Assembly (NCBI GenBank): GCA_017601265.1
Contig: JAFNJA010000041.1
Span: forward strand, 1-15,056
DNA length: 15,056 nt
Direction: 5' to 3'
Source: Candidatus Brockarchaeota archaeon
Lineage (GTDB): Archaea; Thermoproteota; EX4484-205; DTQO01
A program made the position numbers and the translations under genes. The notes under the pieces were generated by a model that saw only the letters and a program-made list of their open reading frames with translations, was not told the origin of the DNA and searched no databases. Each line of letters opens with the position of its first letter. Within the stretch, counting starts at the first letter, position 1. Shown one piece after another: positions 7,244-14,239 of the stretch.

Positions 7244-7252
7244 TTTAAATAA
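7244..7252 (+). promoter_or_regulatory. TATA box for the ABC exporter operon
   Basis: TTTAAATAA directly after a palindromic AACGCGTT (7238-7245), with another copy of AACGCGT at 7216-7222. Initiation about 25 bases downstream puts the transcript start near 7274, eight bases before the ATG at 7282. The repeated AACGCGT could be a regulator site overlapping the promoter. Confidence 0.5.
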
Positions 7253-7281
7253 CGCCCGACCACGAAAAGTGTCGCCTCGAC

Positions 7282-8364
7282 ATGGAGAAGTCGCTAAAGC
7301 CGCCCCTGGAGCGCGAAGTGCGGCCTCTTAGTAGCGGCGGAGGGCAAGCACGAAGCGGCGCCTCCGCCATAACGGGCGCTGGTTCGATTGGATGTGCCGG
7401 TTCGAAAGGCCTCGCCGTTATGGTCGAAGCCCTACATAAAACGTACAGCACGGGCGGCAAGGAGGTGCAAGCCCTCCGTGGCGTGAGCCTCGGCATAGGA
7501 AAAGGCGAAGTCTTCGGGCTCTTGGGGCCGAACGGCGCCGGAAAGACGACCTTGGTGAAGATACTGGCGACGCTGCTTAGGGCGAGCGGGGGGCGGGCGG
7601 AGGTCGGAGGCTACGACGTAGGCAGGGAAGCAGATAAGGTCCGCCGCATAATAGGGTACGCCGGGCAAGATTCCGAGAGGTCTGCGTACTTCAGGCTAAC
7701 GGTGAGGGAGAACCTCCTCTACTTCGCCCATGCGTTGAGGGACGTGCCCGTAAGCTCGGCCAGGGAGAGGATAGAGCGGATCTCTTCCTCCATCGGTTTC
7801 GAGGACAGGTTGGACAAGCACTTCATCTCCCTCTCCGGGGGCGAGAAGCAGCTCGTCGTTGTGATGAGGGCCATCATCCACGAACCGGAGGTTTGCTTCC
7901 TGGACGAACCCTCGAAAAGCCTGGATCCTTTGACCGCGAGGAGGGTCAGGGATTTCCTGAAATCTTACGCCAGGGAGAAGGGGATGACCATATGCCTGAC
8001 CACCCACAACATGAGGGAGGCGGAGGAGTTTTGCGACAGGATCGGGTTCATAAACCACGGCCAGCTCCGGTTCACGGGGACGCCCGCGGATTTCAAGAGG
8101 AGCGTCACGGTGAAGGAGGTGCTGGAGATTTCAAGCCCGATGCTCGACGGGGCGGTTGAGGAAAGGCTGCGCTCGATACCCGGCGTCAGCAACTCCGCGT
8201 CGAGCGAAAGCACCGTCAGGCTATACTGCGACGACGCCTCGAAGGTTCTGAACGAAGTCTTGGCGGTACTGAACGATTTCGGCATAAAAGCCCACCTCAG
8301 CATGATCGAGCCTTCGCTCGAGGACGCCTTTGCCGTTTTCGTCGGCAACGATGCCGGGGGTTGA
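7282..8364 (+). CDS. ABC transporter ATP-binding protein (ABC-2 / drug-export type)
   Basis: A 360-residue ATPase subunit powering the membrane partner encoded just downstream. All nucleotide-binding elements are present: Walker A GPNGAGKTT (82-90), Q-loop Q129, signature LSGGEKQ (184-190), Walker B CFLDEP (205-210), D-loop SLDP (213-216) and switch histidine in TTHN (H242). After Walker B it reads DEPSKSLDP where exporters of this kind usually have DEPTxGLDP. A C-terminal domain of about 90 residues (270-360) resembles the DrrA/CcmA-type accessory domain. The first 46 residues are rich in G/S/A without secondary-structure signal; the TATA spacing supports the ATG at 7282, but M47 (7420), directly before the first strand, is a real alternative. 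The gene overlaps the permease reading frame at its stop, indicating one operon. The exported substrate is unknown. Confidence 0.9.
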   Translation: MEKSLKPPLEREVRPLSSGGGQARSGASAITGAGSIGCAGSKGLAVMVEALHKTYSTGGKEVQALRGVSLGIGKGEVFGLLGPNGAGKTTLVKILATLLRASGGRAEVGGYDVGREADKVRRIIGYAGQDSERSAYFRLTVRENLLYFAHALRDVPVSSARERIERISSSIGFEDRLDKHFISLSGGEKQLVVVMRAIIHEPEVCFLDEPSKSLDPLTARRVRDFLKSYAREKGMTICLTTHNMREAEEFCDRIGFINHGQLRFTGTPADFKRSVTVKEVLEISSPMLDGAVEERLRSIPGVSNSASSESTVRLYCDDASKVLNEVLAVLNDFGIKAHLSMIEPSLEDAFAVFVGNDAGG

Positions 8365-8372
8365 AAAGAGAA

Positions 8373-9182
8373 ATGGCTAGGGCATTGAAACTCTTCTACA
8401 TGGCGGTGTGGAGGAACTTCCTGGTGTTGACCCGTTACAAGGCGAACTTCCTTTTCGAGATACTGACGAGCCTCTTCATCGGGGGCTGCATGCTGATATT
8501 GTCGGCAGCTTTCGATACCTCGATGCTGGGCGAGATGGTCGGCTCGACGAACTACGTTGCTTTCATGATCTTCGGCATAAGCTTCCAAAGCTGGCAGGGG
8601 ACCGCCCTTTGGAGCGCCGCGGACCTGTTCCGGGGCGAACTAAGCACGGGCCAGATCGATTACACTTTCAGCTGCCCGTTCTCCCGCTATTGGTACATCG
8701 TGAGCAACATCGCGGCGCAAGCCGTCCAATCTACGATCTTCTTCGTGCCGATGTTCTGCGTCGGCCTGTGGTTCACGGGCGAGACCCTGACCTTCCCTGG
8801 TTTGTTGCTGGGCCTGGCCGCGACCACTATCTCGGTTGCAGGATTGGCCCAGCTGGGAGCGATATTCGCGGCCCTGGTTTTGAAGTACCGGCAGGTGACC
8901 GCGATCTTCGGCTTCTTCAACCTGGCGTTCCAGTTTCTGACGGGCATGTTCATCCCGTTCCAGCTCCTGCCCGCGCCTCTGCAGGCCTTGGGTTTCGGGC
9001 TGCCTATCACGTTCGGCATGGACCTCCTCAGGCATTACGTGATGGGCACGAGGCCGCTCATGGTCGTCGAGTACGAATGGATCGCCCTTTTCGCGCAGCT
9101 CGTCGCGCTGAGCGCCGCGGCAAAGTTCTTCGTATCTTGGCTCGAGAGGAACGCCAAGGAAGAGGGCCTCCACTACATCTAG
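8373..9182 (+). CDS. ABC-2 type transporter permease
   Basis: A 269-residue six-helix permease, partner of the upstream ATPase. Hydrophobic segments lie around LFEILTSLFIGGCMLILS, a second in the Y-V-A-F-M-I-F-G-I stretch, a third in the segment containing STIFFVPMFCVG, then LLLGLAATTISVAGLAQLG, an ABC-2 signature-like region (FFNLAFQFLTGMFIPFQLLP) and a last helix near the C-terminus. Charged residues at the N-terminus (R and K before the first helix) fit a cytoplasmic start. I chose the ATG at 8373. A TTG at 8361 overlapping the ATPase stop (TTGA) is possible and would add four residues. The gene ends in TAG with 32 bases to the convergent FGGY kinase stop. Substrate cannot be deduced; relatives export drugs, lipids or polysaccharide. 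Confidence 0.85.
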   Translation: MARALKLFYMAVWRNFLVLTRYKANFLFEILTSLFIGGCMLILSAAFDTSMLGEMVGSTNYVAFMIFGISFQSWQGTALWSAADLFRGELSTGQIDYTFSCPFSRYWYIVSNIAAQAVQSTIFFVPMFCVGLWFTGETLTFPGLLLGLAATTISVAGLAQLGAIFAALVLKYRQVTAIFGFFNLAFQFLTGMFIPFQLLPAPLQALGFGLPITFGMDLLRHYVMGTRPLMVVEYEWIALFAQLVALSAAAKFFVSWLERNAKEEGLHYI

Positions 9183-9214
9183 GAAAACGAAGTAGAAGCT
9201 TTATCCGCTCCGTC

Positions 9215-10483
9215 CTACCGGGCGCCGTTCAACCGAGACAGCTCGTTCACCAGGTCCTGTATCCTGCCGTAAACTTCTCCTTGGACGCGATAGTACGCCC
9301 GGTACCTTTCGTGCGCTTCCCGATCGAACTCTACCCTCCTTCCAACCTTTACCATCGACTCGGCAGCATCTTTCGCTCCTTTGAAAACGCCGCAGGCCTT
9401 TGAACCCAAGATGGCAGCGCCCAACGCTCCCGCTTGGGCGTTCTTCGTCACCACGCCGTCCACGCCCAAAACGTCGACTATTATCTTCGGCCAGATCTTG
9501 CTTCTCGCTCCCCCTCCCATGAACCTCACTTGGCCGATCTTCGCGCCCGTGACCCGTTCGGCGTCTTCAGCCATCCTCGCGTACTCGTAGGCCACGCCCT
9601 CCATGATCGCCCTCAAAACGTGCCCTTTCCCGTGCTTCAACCTGAGGCCGACCAAGATTCCCCTGTCGTCGGCGTTCCAGTGCGGGTACAAGCTTCCCGT
9701 GAAGTATGGTACCATGATCAACCCCGATGACCCGGGTTCGGCCTTCCCCGCTTCGGCGTCCATCAACGCGTACGGGCTCGACCCGCGCTTCCTCGCGGCC
9801 AGGACCTCAGCCTCCCCAAAGTTGTCCCTGAACCACCTGTATATGCTGCCGGAGGAACCTATCCCGCCCTCGGCCAAGTAACAATTCGGAACGACGTGAA
9901 GTTGGGCCTGCAAGCGCATCTCGGGATCCAGGGGCAGGCGGTCGGAGTATGCCTCGATGTTCGTGCACGTGCCCAGCACGCAAGAGACCCTGCTTGGTTC
10001 GGTTACCCCCACTCCAAGCGCGCTGCACTGTTGATCCCCTCCGGCGTAGACCACCTTCAACGTGGAACGAAGGCCCGTTTCACCCGAAGCCTTTTTCGTA
10101 ACGTTGCCAACCACCTGCCCAGAAGGAACCAACTCGGGCATCTTGTCCAAGTCCAGCCCCAAATGGCCTGCTATCTTGTCCGACCACCTGAGTTTTGACA
10201 CGTCGAACAGCATCGTCCTGCAAGCGTTGGAGAAGTCGATCCTGAGTTCTCCGCTCAGTTTAAGGACGACGTAATCGACGACGCCCGCGAATTTCCAAGT
10301 CCCTTGATACGTCGAGCGCTCGTTATCCTTGATCCACGCAATCTTAGATGCGCAGGGCATCGTGTTGACGGGCAATCCGGTTATTTTGTATACTTCCTCG
10401 CAGCCTAGGTCTTTTTTCATCGCGTTGCAGACGTTCCAACCCCGCGTATCCTGCCAAGAGATCGCCTTTCTGAGCGGCTCCAA
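9215..10483 (-). CDS. FGGY-family carbohydrate kinase, C-terminal part (downstream of an in-frame amber codon)
   Basis: Carries the bulk of an FGGY sugar kinase: PLRKAISWQDTRG (start of this part, matching the xylulokinase-type P-A-I-L-W-x-D-x-R), GGDQQCSALGVG (the D is the likely catalytic base), GTCTNIEAYS, and the ATP-binding MGGGARSKIW near the C-terminus. The first possible start is a TTG at 10483, four codons after the TAG that ends the N-terminal part; the two parts are in the same frame. Together they would be about 512 codons, a normal FGGY length. Either the gene is broken by a point mutation, the stop is read through, or the second part is re-initiated at the TTG (AGGA lies seven bases before it). 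Substrate is probably a pentulose or another ketose or polyol. The gene converges on the ABC permease. Confidence 0.8.
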   Translation of the reverse strand: MEPLRKAISWQDTRGWNVCNAMKKDLGCEEVYKITGLPVNTMPCASKIAWIKDNERSTYQGTWKFAGVVDYVVLKLSGELRIDFSNACRTMLFDVSKLRWSDKIAGHLGLDLDKMPELVPSGQVVGNVTKKASGETGLRSTLKVVYAGGDQQCSALGVGVTEPSRVSCVLGTCTNIEAYSDRLPLDPEMRLQAQLHVVPNCYLAEGGIGSSGSIYRWFRDNFGEAEVLAARKRGSSPYALMDAEAGKAEPGSSGLIMVPYFTGSLYPHWNADDRGILVGLRLKHGKGHVLRAIMEGVAYEYARMAEDAERVTGAKIGQVRFMGGGARSKIWPKIIVDVLGVDGVVTKNAQAGALGAAILGSKACGVFKGAKDAAESMVKVGRRVEFDREAHERYRAYYRVQGEVYGRIQDLVNELSRLNGAR

Positions 10484-10492
10484 GTTTTTATC

Positions 10493-10495
10493 CTA
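10493..10495 (-). other. In-frame TAG (amber) codon splitting the FGGY kinase
   Basis: The minus strand reads ...ACG ACG TGC CCT TAG GAT AAA AAC..., coding T-T-C-P-stop-D-K-N before L-E-P-L-R-K. The frame is unchanged across the stop. In relatives this position (Q-x-x-T-x-P-x-D) usually holds a hydrophobic residue, so TTG to TAG is a simple explanation. TAG also ends the SIS gene and the ABC permease gene in this window, so it is a normal stop here. Confidence 0.85.
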
Positions 10496-10753
10496 AGGGC
10501 ACGTCGTTTCCCTTTGGCCCGTTATCGATACGCACAGCAACCTTTCTTGGTCGATCCCTTTCGCGCAATTCTTGATAACCTTTGCCGTTTCCTTCCAGAT
10601 CACTTTCAAATCTTGTTCGATCCAACCCTCTTTCGTGTGGATCAACGGCAGTTCGCTAGAACTATGCGAAACGAGCTTTCCACGCCCGTCTACCAGGATC
10701 GCTTTCGATTCCGTCGTCCCGACATCGACGCCCAAGATCAGTTCTTTTTCCAA
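10493..10753 (-). CDS. FGGY-family carbohydrate kinase, N-terminal part ending at an in-frame amber codon
   Basis: An 86-residue piece holding the first ATPase-fold hairpin of the FGGY kinases: LILGVDVGTTESKAILVD (the DVGTTESKA phosphate loop at 10-18), then EGWIEQDLKVIWKETAKVI and VSITGQRETT, the family S-x-Q-x-x-x segment. It ends at TAG directly before the residues that normally continue the domain. The start is a TTG at 10753; no ATG or GTG exists in this frame back to the upstream stop. The first visible TATA-like element lies more than 90 bases upstream, implying a leader unusually long for this window. By itself this fragment cannot be a kinase. Confidence 0.75.
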   Translation of the reverse strand: MEKELILGVDVGTTESKAILVDGRGKLVSHSSSELPLIHTKEGWIEQDLKVIWKETAKVIKNCAKGIDQERLLCVSITGQRETTCP

Positions 10754-11062
10754 CCGATTTACGACCCGCCCAACCTGCGCGCTTCCGGGGCGGCGGGTGG
10801 AACGCCCGTCTTAACGCCCGAGTCACGTACGTCCTCGTTCCCCGATTTTACCGCCCCGACAAACGAGAAGGGCTTCATCGAATTATAAAAGACTATCTGC
10901 CGCCCAGCGGGCCGCGCTGGGTTGCCAAATGGATGTCGGGTTAACGAGCCGCATGCAGCGCGAGGTTTAAGCGGAAGCGAATTCGGGATTCCATTTTTGC
11001 GCGCAAGCTGCGGAAATATCGGACCAAACGATTTATTTAAGCCGCCGGAAAGGGCGGGACGG
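10754..11062. promoter_or_regulatory. Shared divergent promoter region with inverted repeat
   Basis: About 309 bases between the FGGY kinase (-) and the isochorismatase-fold gene (+). On the minus strand CTTTTATAATTCG (10879-10891) is a candidate TATA box for the kinase. A seven-base perfect inverted repeat CCCAGCG / CGCTGGG with a five-base GGCCG spacer occupies 10903-10921 just upstream of that box. On the plus strand TTTATTTAA (11032-11040) is the TATA box of the hydrolase. The inverted repeat is a candidate operator for one or both genes. Minus-strand open frames spanning this region look like shadows. Confidence 0.4.
11032..11040 (+). promoter_or_regulatory. TATA box for the isochorismatase-fold gene
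   Basis: TTTATTTAA preceded by ACCAAACGA, a BRE-like purine-rich stretch. Its centre is 26-27 bases before the TTG at 11063, so the transcript is predicted to be leaderless and begin at or next to that codon. This decides the start. Confidence 0.55.
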
Positions 11063-11623
11063 TTGCCCAGGACGTTGTCCGCCCGGCTCATAGGCCGCGA
11101 GGGCGCGGCGTTAGTGGTCATCGATGTGCAGGAGAAACTCCTGCCAAAGATCGCGGGGAACGAAAAGGTAGTAGCGAACATCGTGAAGCTGATAAGGTTC
11201 TCGAAGATATGCGGCATACCGATAATCTTGACGGAGCAGTATCCCAAAGGCCTTGGCCAGACGGTAAAGGCCATAAGGGACGAGATTCCAGACGTAGACC
11301 CAATCGTGAAGACTACCTTCAGCTGCATAGGCGCACATGGATTCAACGATTCGTTGGAGAAGATGAAAATCTCAACTTTGATCTTGACTGGAATCGAGGC
11401 CCACGTGTGCGTCGCGCAAACCGCGCTGGAAGCGCTGGATCGATACAAAGTATGCGTGGTATCCGACGCCGTGTCCTCGAGGGATCTCGAGAACGCCAAG
11501 GTAGGATTGCGAAGGATGAAAAGTTGCGGGGCGATAATTTCGTCCACGGAGATGGTGATGTACGAGATACTGAGGGACGCGAATACGAAAGAATTCAAGG
11601 AGTCCCTCAACCTGCTGAAATGA
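11063..11623 (+). CDS. Isochorismatase-family cysteine hydrolase
   Basis: A 186-residue cysteine hydrolase of the isochorismatase / nicotinamidase superfamily. The triad is intact: D21 in ALVVIDVQEKLL, K83 in VKTTFSC, and the nucleophile C116 in LTGIEAHVCVAQTALEAL. The I-E-A-H-V-C-V form with a preceding Gly and the end EMVMYEILRDANTKEFKE fit the short YcaC/YecD-like hydrolases of unknown substrate rather than nicotinamidase, whose metal-binding D-x-H-x-x-x-x-x-x-H region is not seen. The open frame extends upstream to 10922, but those residues are unfamily-like and lie before the TATA box; a TTG at 11063, where a leaderless transcript would begin, gives the usual family length. It is divergent from the FGGY kinase and convergent with the DUF1537 kinase. 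Confidence 0.82.
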   Translation: MPRTLSARLIGREGAALVVIDVQEKLLPKIAGNEKVVANIVKLIRFSKICGIPIILTEQYPKGLGQTVKAIRDEIPDVDPIVKTTFSCIGAHGFNDSLEKMKISTLILTGIEAHVCVAQTALEALDRYKVCVVSDAVSSRDLENAKVGLRRMKSCGAIISSTEMVMYEILRDANTKEFKESLNLLK

Positions 11624-11759
11624 CCGAAGGCCAAGCATCTATTTCAATGATCCATAGCGAGCTTGCGGAACGGGTTTGGACGGACGCAACTCTCGCTCCT
11701 ACCAGAAAGAGCCTCAGCCCGATCTACCGCCGAGGGTCTTCCGCTCGATTGGACTGTTC

Positions 11760-13100
11760 CTATGGGCGGACGCGGGCGTCCATGAATCGTAGCGCTTTTT
11801 CGTAGAATCGCGGCCCGCCAAAGTTTCCAGATTTCAAGGACATCGCGATTCCTGAGTGCCCAGGGTCTTCGCTTATCGAGAAGCATACCGGCACGCCCGG
11901 ATCGATCTGCTTGCCCACGTAAAGGCCGATCAGCTCCATTTTCTTGCAAACGGCGCCGGAGGTCTCCCCTCCGGCGACTATCAGCTTGTCCAAGCGGGAT
12001 TCGTCCACGAGCGCCTTGGCTATCTCCGCGTTCGCGTCCGATATCGCCTTGCCGATTTGGAAATCGGTAAGTCCGAGCCCAAGCCCGAAGTTTTTCGCCT
12101 TAATGACGTCGCCCATCCCGCTTGCCGTGTAGACTAGGACGTTTCTGCCTCGGCCCAGTTCTTTTTTGCCCTCCTCGATCGCCCTTTCCACTTCCTCGCG
12201 GCAACCTTCGGCGCCTTCCAAAATCTTCACGGCATCAAGTTTTATTCCGCTAAAGCCGCTCCTCATGGCATTTTCGTTCTGCCTGATCGTGGCCTCGGCG
12301 CAGCTTCCAGAAACGACGAGGAGTGGCCCGCCCCTGCTCCTCGCGCCCATCGGCACGAACCTCCTTCTCCTCTTCGGCAGGAGGCCTCTTTCCCTCCAAA
12401 TTGGGGGCAACTCCATCGCCAACGCCGAAGAACCGCTAACCAGTTTTCGGTCGTGAACGGCTCTCGCGATCGTCCTGACGTCCCTCTGTTCGATCGCGTC
12501 CATGACGACGATTTCGATTCCCGAAGAACCGAGCCTTTCGACCTCCCTGGCCACTGCCCTGGGTCCTTTCCTGACCGCGTAGTAGTTGCAAAGGCCGACC
12601 CGCCTCTTGGTCTGGTAACCCAGCCACGCGACCAGATCGGCCTCCTTCATGGGATTCAGCGGATGGTCCTTCATGTGGGATCGGTCCAATCGGATCCCAT
12701 CCACGAAGTGGTTTCCCATGTAGGTCGTCCTTCCGTTCACCGGAAGGGCTGCGAGCGCTATGGTGTTTCCTCCAACCAAGTCGAGGCCGGCGTCGATCAT
12801 CTGCCCTATGTTTCCTCGGGGCGTCGAATCGAAGGTCGAACAATACTTCAAATAATGCATCCTGGGTGCAAATCCCTCGAGCAACCCCAAAGCTTCGGAG
12901 GTCCTTCGATAGGCTTCCTTCGGTTCTATGGATCTCGCCCTAGTGCCGATAGCGACGACGTCCATGTCCTCAGCGTACCTCTCCAGGATTTTTCGGGGTT
13001 GCCTTTCGAAGAACATGGCCGAACTCATGCCGTGCTCGGCGAACATGCCGAGGAGATCCGTCATACCGCTGTCGTCGTCGGCTACGGCGCCAACGAACAT
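11760..13100 (-). CDS. Four-carbon acid sugar kinase family protein (DUF1537)
   Basis: A 446-residue member of the DUF1537 family, which includes D-threonate, D-erythronate and 3-oxo-tetronate kinases. Visible motifs: the N-terminal ADDDSGMTD (from residue 7; family form A-D-D-L-T-G), Y-C-S-T-F-D-S-T-P-R-G-N-I-G (about 86-99), and in the C-terminal nucleotide-binding domain VAGGETSGAV (about 374-384) and SLKSGNFGG (421-429). I chose the ATG at 13100: a TTG at 13136 lies within the likely TATA box and the twelve residues it adds do not resemble the family. The usual partners in bacteria (PdxA2-type dehydrogenase, class II aldolase, OtnI isomerase) are absent here; the upstream neighbour is a phosphotriesterase-family protein. 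Exact substrate is unknown. Confidence 0.87.
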   Translation of the reverse strand: MFVGAVADDDSGMTDLLGMFAEHGMSSAMFFERQPRKILERYAEDMDVVAIGTRARSIEPKEAYRRTSEALGLLEGFAPRMHYLKYCSTFDSTPRGNIGQMIDAGLDLVGGNTIALAALPVNGRTTYMGNHFVDGIRLDRSHMKDHPLNPMKEADLVAWLGYQTKRRVGLCNYYAVRKGPRAVAREVERLGSSGIEIVVMDAIEQRDVRTIARAVHDRKLVSGSSALAMELPPIWRERGLLPKRRRRFVPMGARSRGGPLLVVSGSCAEATIRQNENAMRSGFSGIKLDAVKILEGAEGCREEVERAIEEGKKELGRGRNVLVYTASGMGDVIKAKNFGLGLGLTDFQIGKAISDANAEIAKALVDESRLDKLIVAGGETSGAVCKKMELIGLYVGKQIDPGVPVCFSISEDPGHSGIAMSLKSGNFGGPRFYEKALRFMDARVRP

Positions 13101-13133
13101 CCCCGCTTCACGCTTCGCCAAACCCGGCCGTTT

Positions 13134-13143
13134 CAATAATAAG
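13134..13143 (-). promoter_or_regulatory. TATA-like box for the DUF1537 kinase
   Basis: The minus strand reads CTTATTATTG between GC-rich flanks. Initiation about 25 bases downstream (near 13113) leaves a leader of about 13 bases containing GTGA before the ATG at 13100. This supports that ATG over the TTG at 13136. Confidence 0.45.
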
Positions 13144-13187
13144 ACTTCCCGAGCCGGCGGCTTGCCCGCTCAGTGCCGGAAGCCTGG

Positions 13188-13213
13188 GGCCGAAAAGCGC
13201 CCTGCAGCGGGCC
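13188..13213 (-). terminator. Possible terminator after the PTE-family gene
   Basis: On the minus strand a small inverted repeat (GCCC-GCTGCA-GGGC) is followed by GCTTTTCGG. The stem is only four bases and the T run short, so this is a weak call. It sits about 25 bases past the TGA of the PTE-family gene, and the DUF1537 gene beyond it has its own TATA box. Confidence 0.25.
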
Positions 13214-13236
13214 TTTCCCGATTGGGGGGGGAGGGT

Positions 13237-14154
13237 TCACTTCATTTGGAAAGCCTCCGCGGGATTTTTCCGCATGACCGTTTCGGCGAATTCTTCGCCG
13301 AAACCCCTGTCGAGCACCTTCGGCAAAAATTCCCTCACCAAGTACGCGTAGCCGCGGATTTTTCCCCCAAGATCCTCTCCGACGTTGTACCACCCGGCGT
13401 CTTGCGACAAAAGAAGGCGATTTTCCAATCCTTCCTTTTCCACGAATTTTAACATCCTGAGGATCTTTTCCGCGTTCTCCTCCCTCACGCCGTCGTACTC
13501 GATCCACGCTCCTCGATACGCGATCTCCCGGTGGACGCCTTGGTCGTCCTCGGAGTCGCAATGGACCACGATCAACCTGGAAAGGTCCGCCCGCTCTCCT
13601 TCCAGGATCTCGAGAACGTGCATCGCTGCCTCGCCGTTTTCAGTGTGGCAAGCGATGGCCGCTCCCGTGGAAGCGCTGCACAGCGCTGCAGCCCTCACTA
13701 TCTTTTGCTGTATCGGCACTATCTTGCCTGGATTGACCGCGATCTTGATGAAGCCAGCCTTGATCGGAGTTCCATCTATTCCTTGCTCTATCTCTTCGAC
13801 CCACGCCTCCGCCAAACGGTCGACCGAAAGATCCCAAACGCATTTCGGAAGGTAAGGTTCTTTGTAAAGCCCTGTGTTCGTCAGCACGTGCATTTTGGAC
13901 GCTTTCGAAAGGTCGGCGAGCAATTCCGCGTCCCTTCCCAAGAAGGCGGGGGTGCAATCGACGAATCCGGAAACTCCCAGCCGCCTTATCTCCTCCAAAT
14001 ACGGGAGCATGACGCTCCTGACCTCTTTCGCGTCGTACCTGTCTTTGCTGACTTTTTCCGCCCCGACGAAATCGCACATGACGTGTTCGTGGACGAGGGC
14101 CAAGCCGAAATCTTCAGGGGGGATGTCGCCCAGGACGGTCCGTATCCTTCCCAT
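13237..14154 (-). CDS. Phosphotriesterase-family metal-dependent hydrolase (probable lactonase)
   Basis: A 305-residue TIM-barrel amidohydrolase of the phosphotriesterase (PTE) family. The binuclear metal site is complete: H22 and H24 in LVHEHVMCDF, the bridging lysine K137 in AGFIKIAVNPG, H170 in IACHTENG, H198 in VVHCD, and D252 in LSQDAGW. Family members hydrolyse lactones (quorum-sensing lactones, sugar lactones) and, promiscuously, phosphotriesters. The frame stays open to 14403, but that extension overlaps the end of the radical SAM gene, is not family-like, and crosses the TATA box; the ATG at 14154 gives the normal M-x-x-I-x-T-V-x-G-x-I-x-P-E-x-x-G opening. The next gene downstream is a DUF1537 sugar acid kinase, which makes an aldonolactone substrate plausible. 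This is inference from context only. Confidence 0.86.
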   Translation of the reverse strand: MGRIRTVLGDIPPEDFGLALVHEHVMCDFVGAEKVSKDRYDAKEVRSVMLPYLEEIRRLGVSGFVDCTPAFLGRDAELLADLSKASKMHVLTNTGLYKEPYLPKCVWDLSVDRLAEAWVEEIEQGIDGTPIKAGFIKIAVNPGKIVPIQQKIVRAAALCSASTGAAIACHTENGEAAMHVLEILEGERADLSRLIVVHCDSEDDQGVHREIAYRGAWIEYDGVREENAEKILRMLKFVEKEGLENRLLLSQDAGWYNVGEDLGGKIRGYAYLVREFLPKVLDRGFGEEFAETVMRKNPAEAFQMK

Positions 14155-14175
14155 GGACTTGCGAGGCTGGAGACC

Positions 14176-14187
14176 GGCATATATGCC
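14176..14187 (-). promoter_or_regulatory. Palindromic TATA box for the PTE-family gene
   Basis: GGCATATATGCC is a perfect 12-base palindrome. Its centre is 27-28 bases upstream of the ATG at 14154, so the transcript is predicted to start at or within a few bases of the start codon. It lies in the 85-base gap after the radical SAM gene stop. Confidence 0.55.
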
Positions 14188-14239
14188 TGCGCATTTGCGG
14201 CAGCGCTCGGATCGATCGGCTGATCTTACAAGCCTTGCC

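Noticed and set aside
7066..7263. Minus-strand 65-codon frame in the gene-free region
   Set aside because: GTG start overlapping the opposite promoter, no ribosome-binding site, no family features.
2934..9182. TAG as a sense (pyrrolysine) codon throughout this genome
   Set aside because: The SIS gene stops at TAG in an ideal position 8 bases before the next start, and the permease TAG would otherwise run into the convergent gene, so TAG functions as a stop here.
8408..9403. Plus-strand frame of 331 codons in a second frame over the permease
   Set aside because: Very rich in R, P, H, G and D, a typical out-of-frame reading of GC-rich DNA; the permease frame has six hydrophobic segments and starts at the end of the ATPase gene.
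10759..11634. Minus-strand 291-codon frame over the isochorismatase gene and the divergent promoter
   Set aside because: Covers the intact D21/K83/C116 hydrolase on the other strand and contains no recognisable domain; its serine-rich composition fits an antisense shadow.
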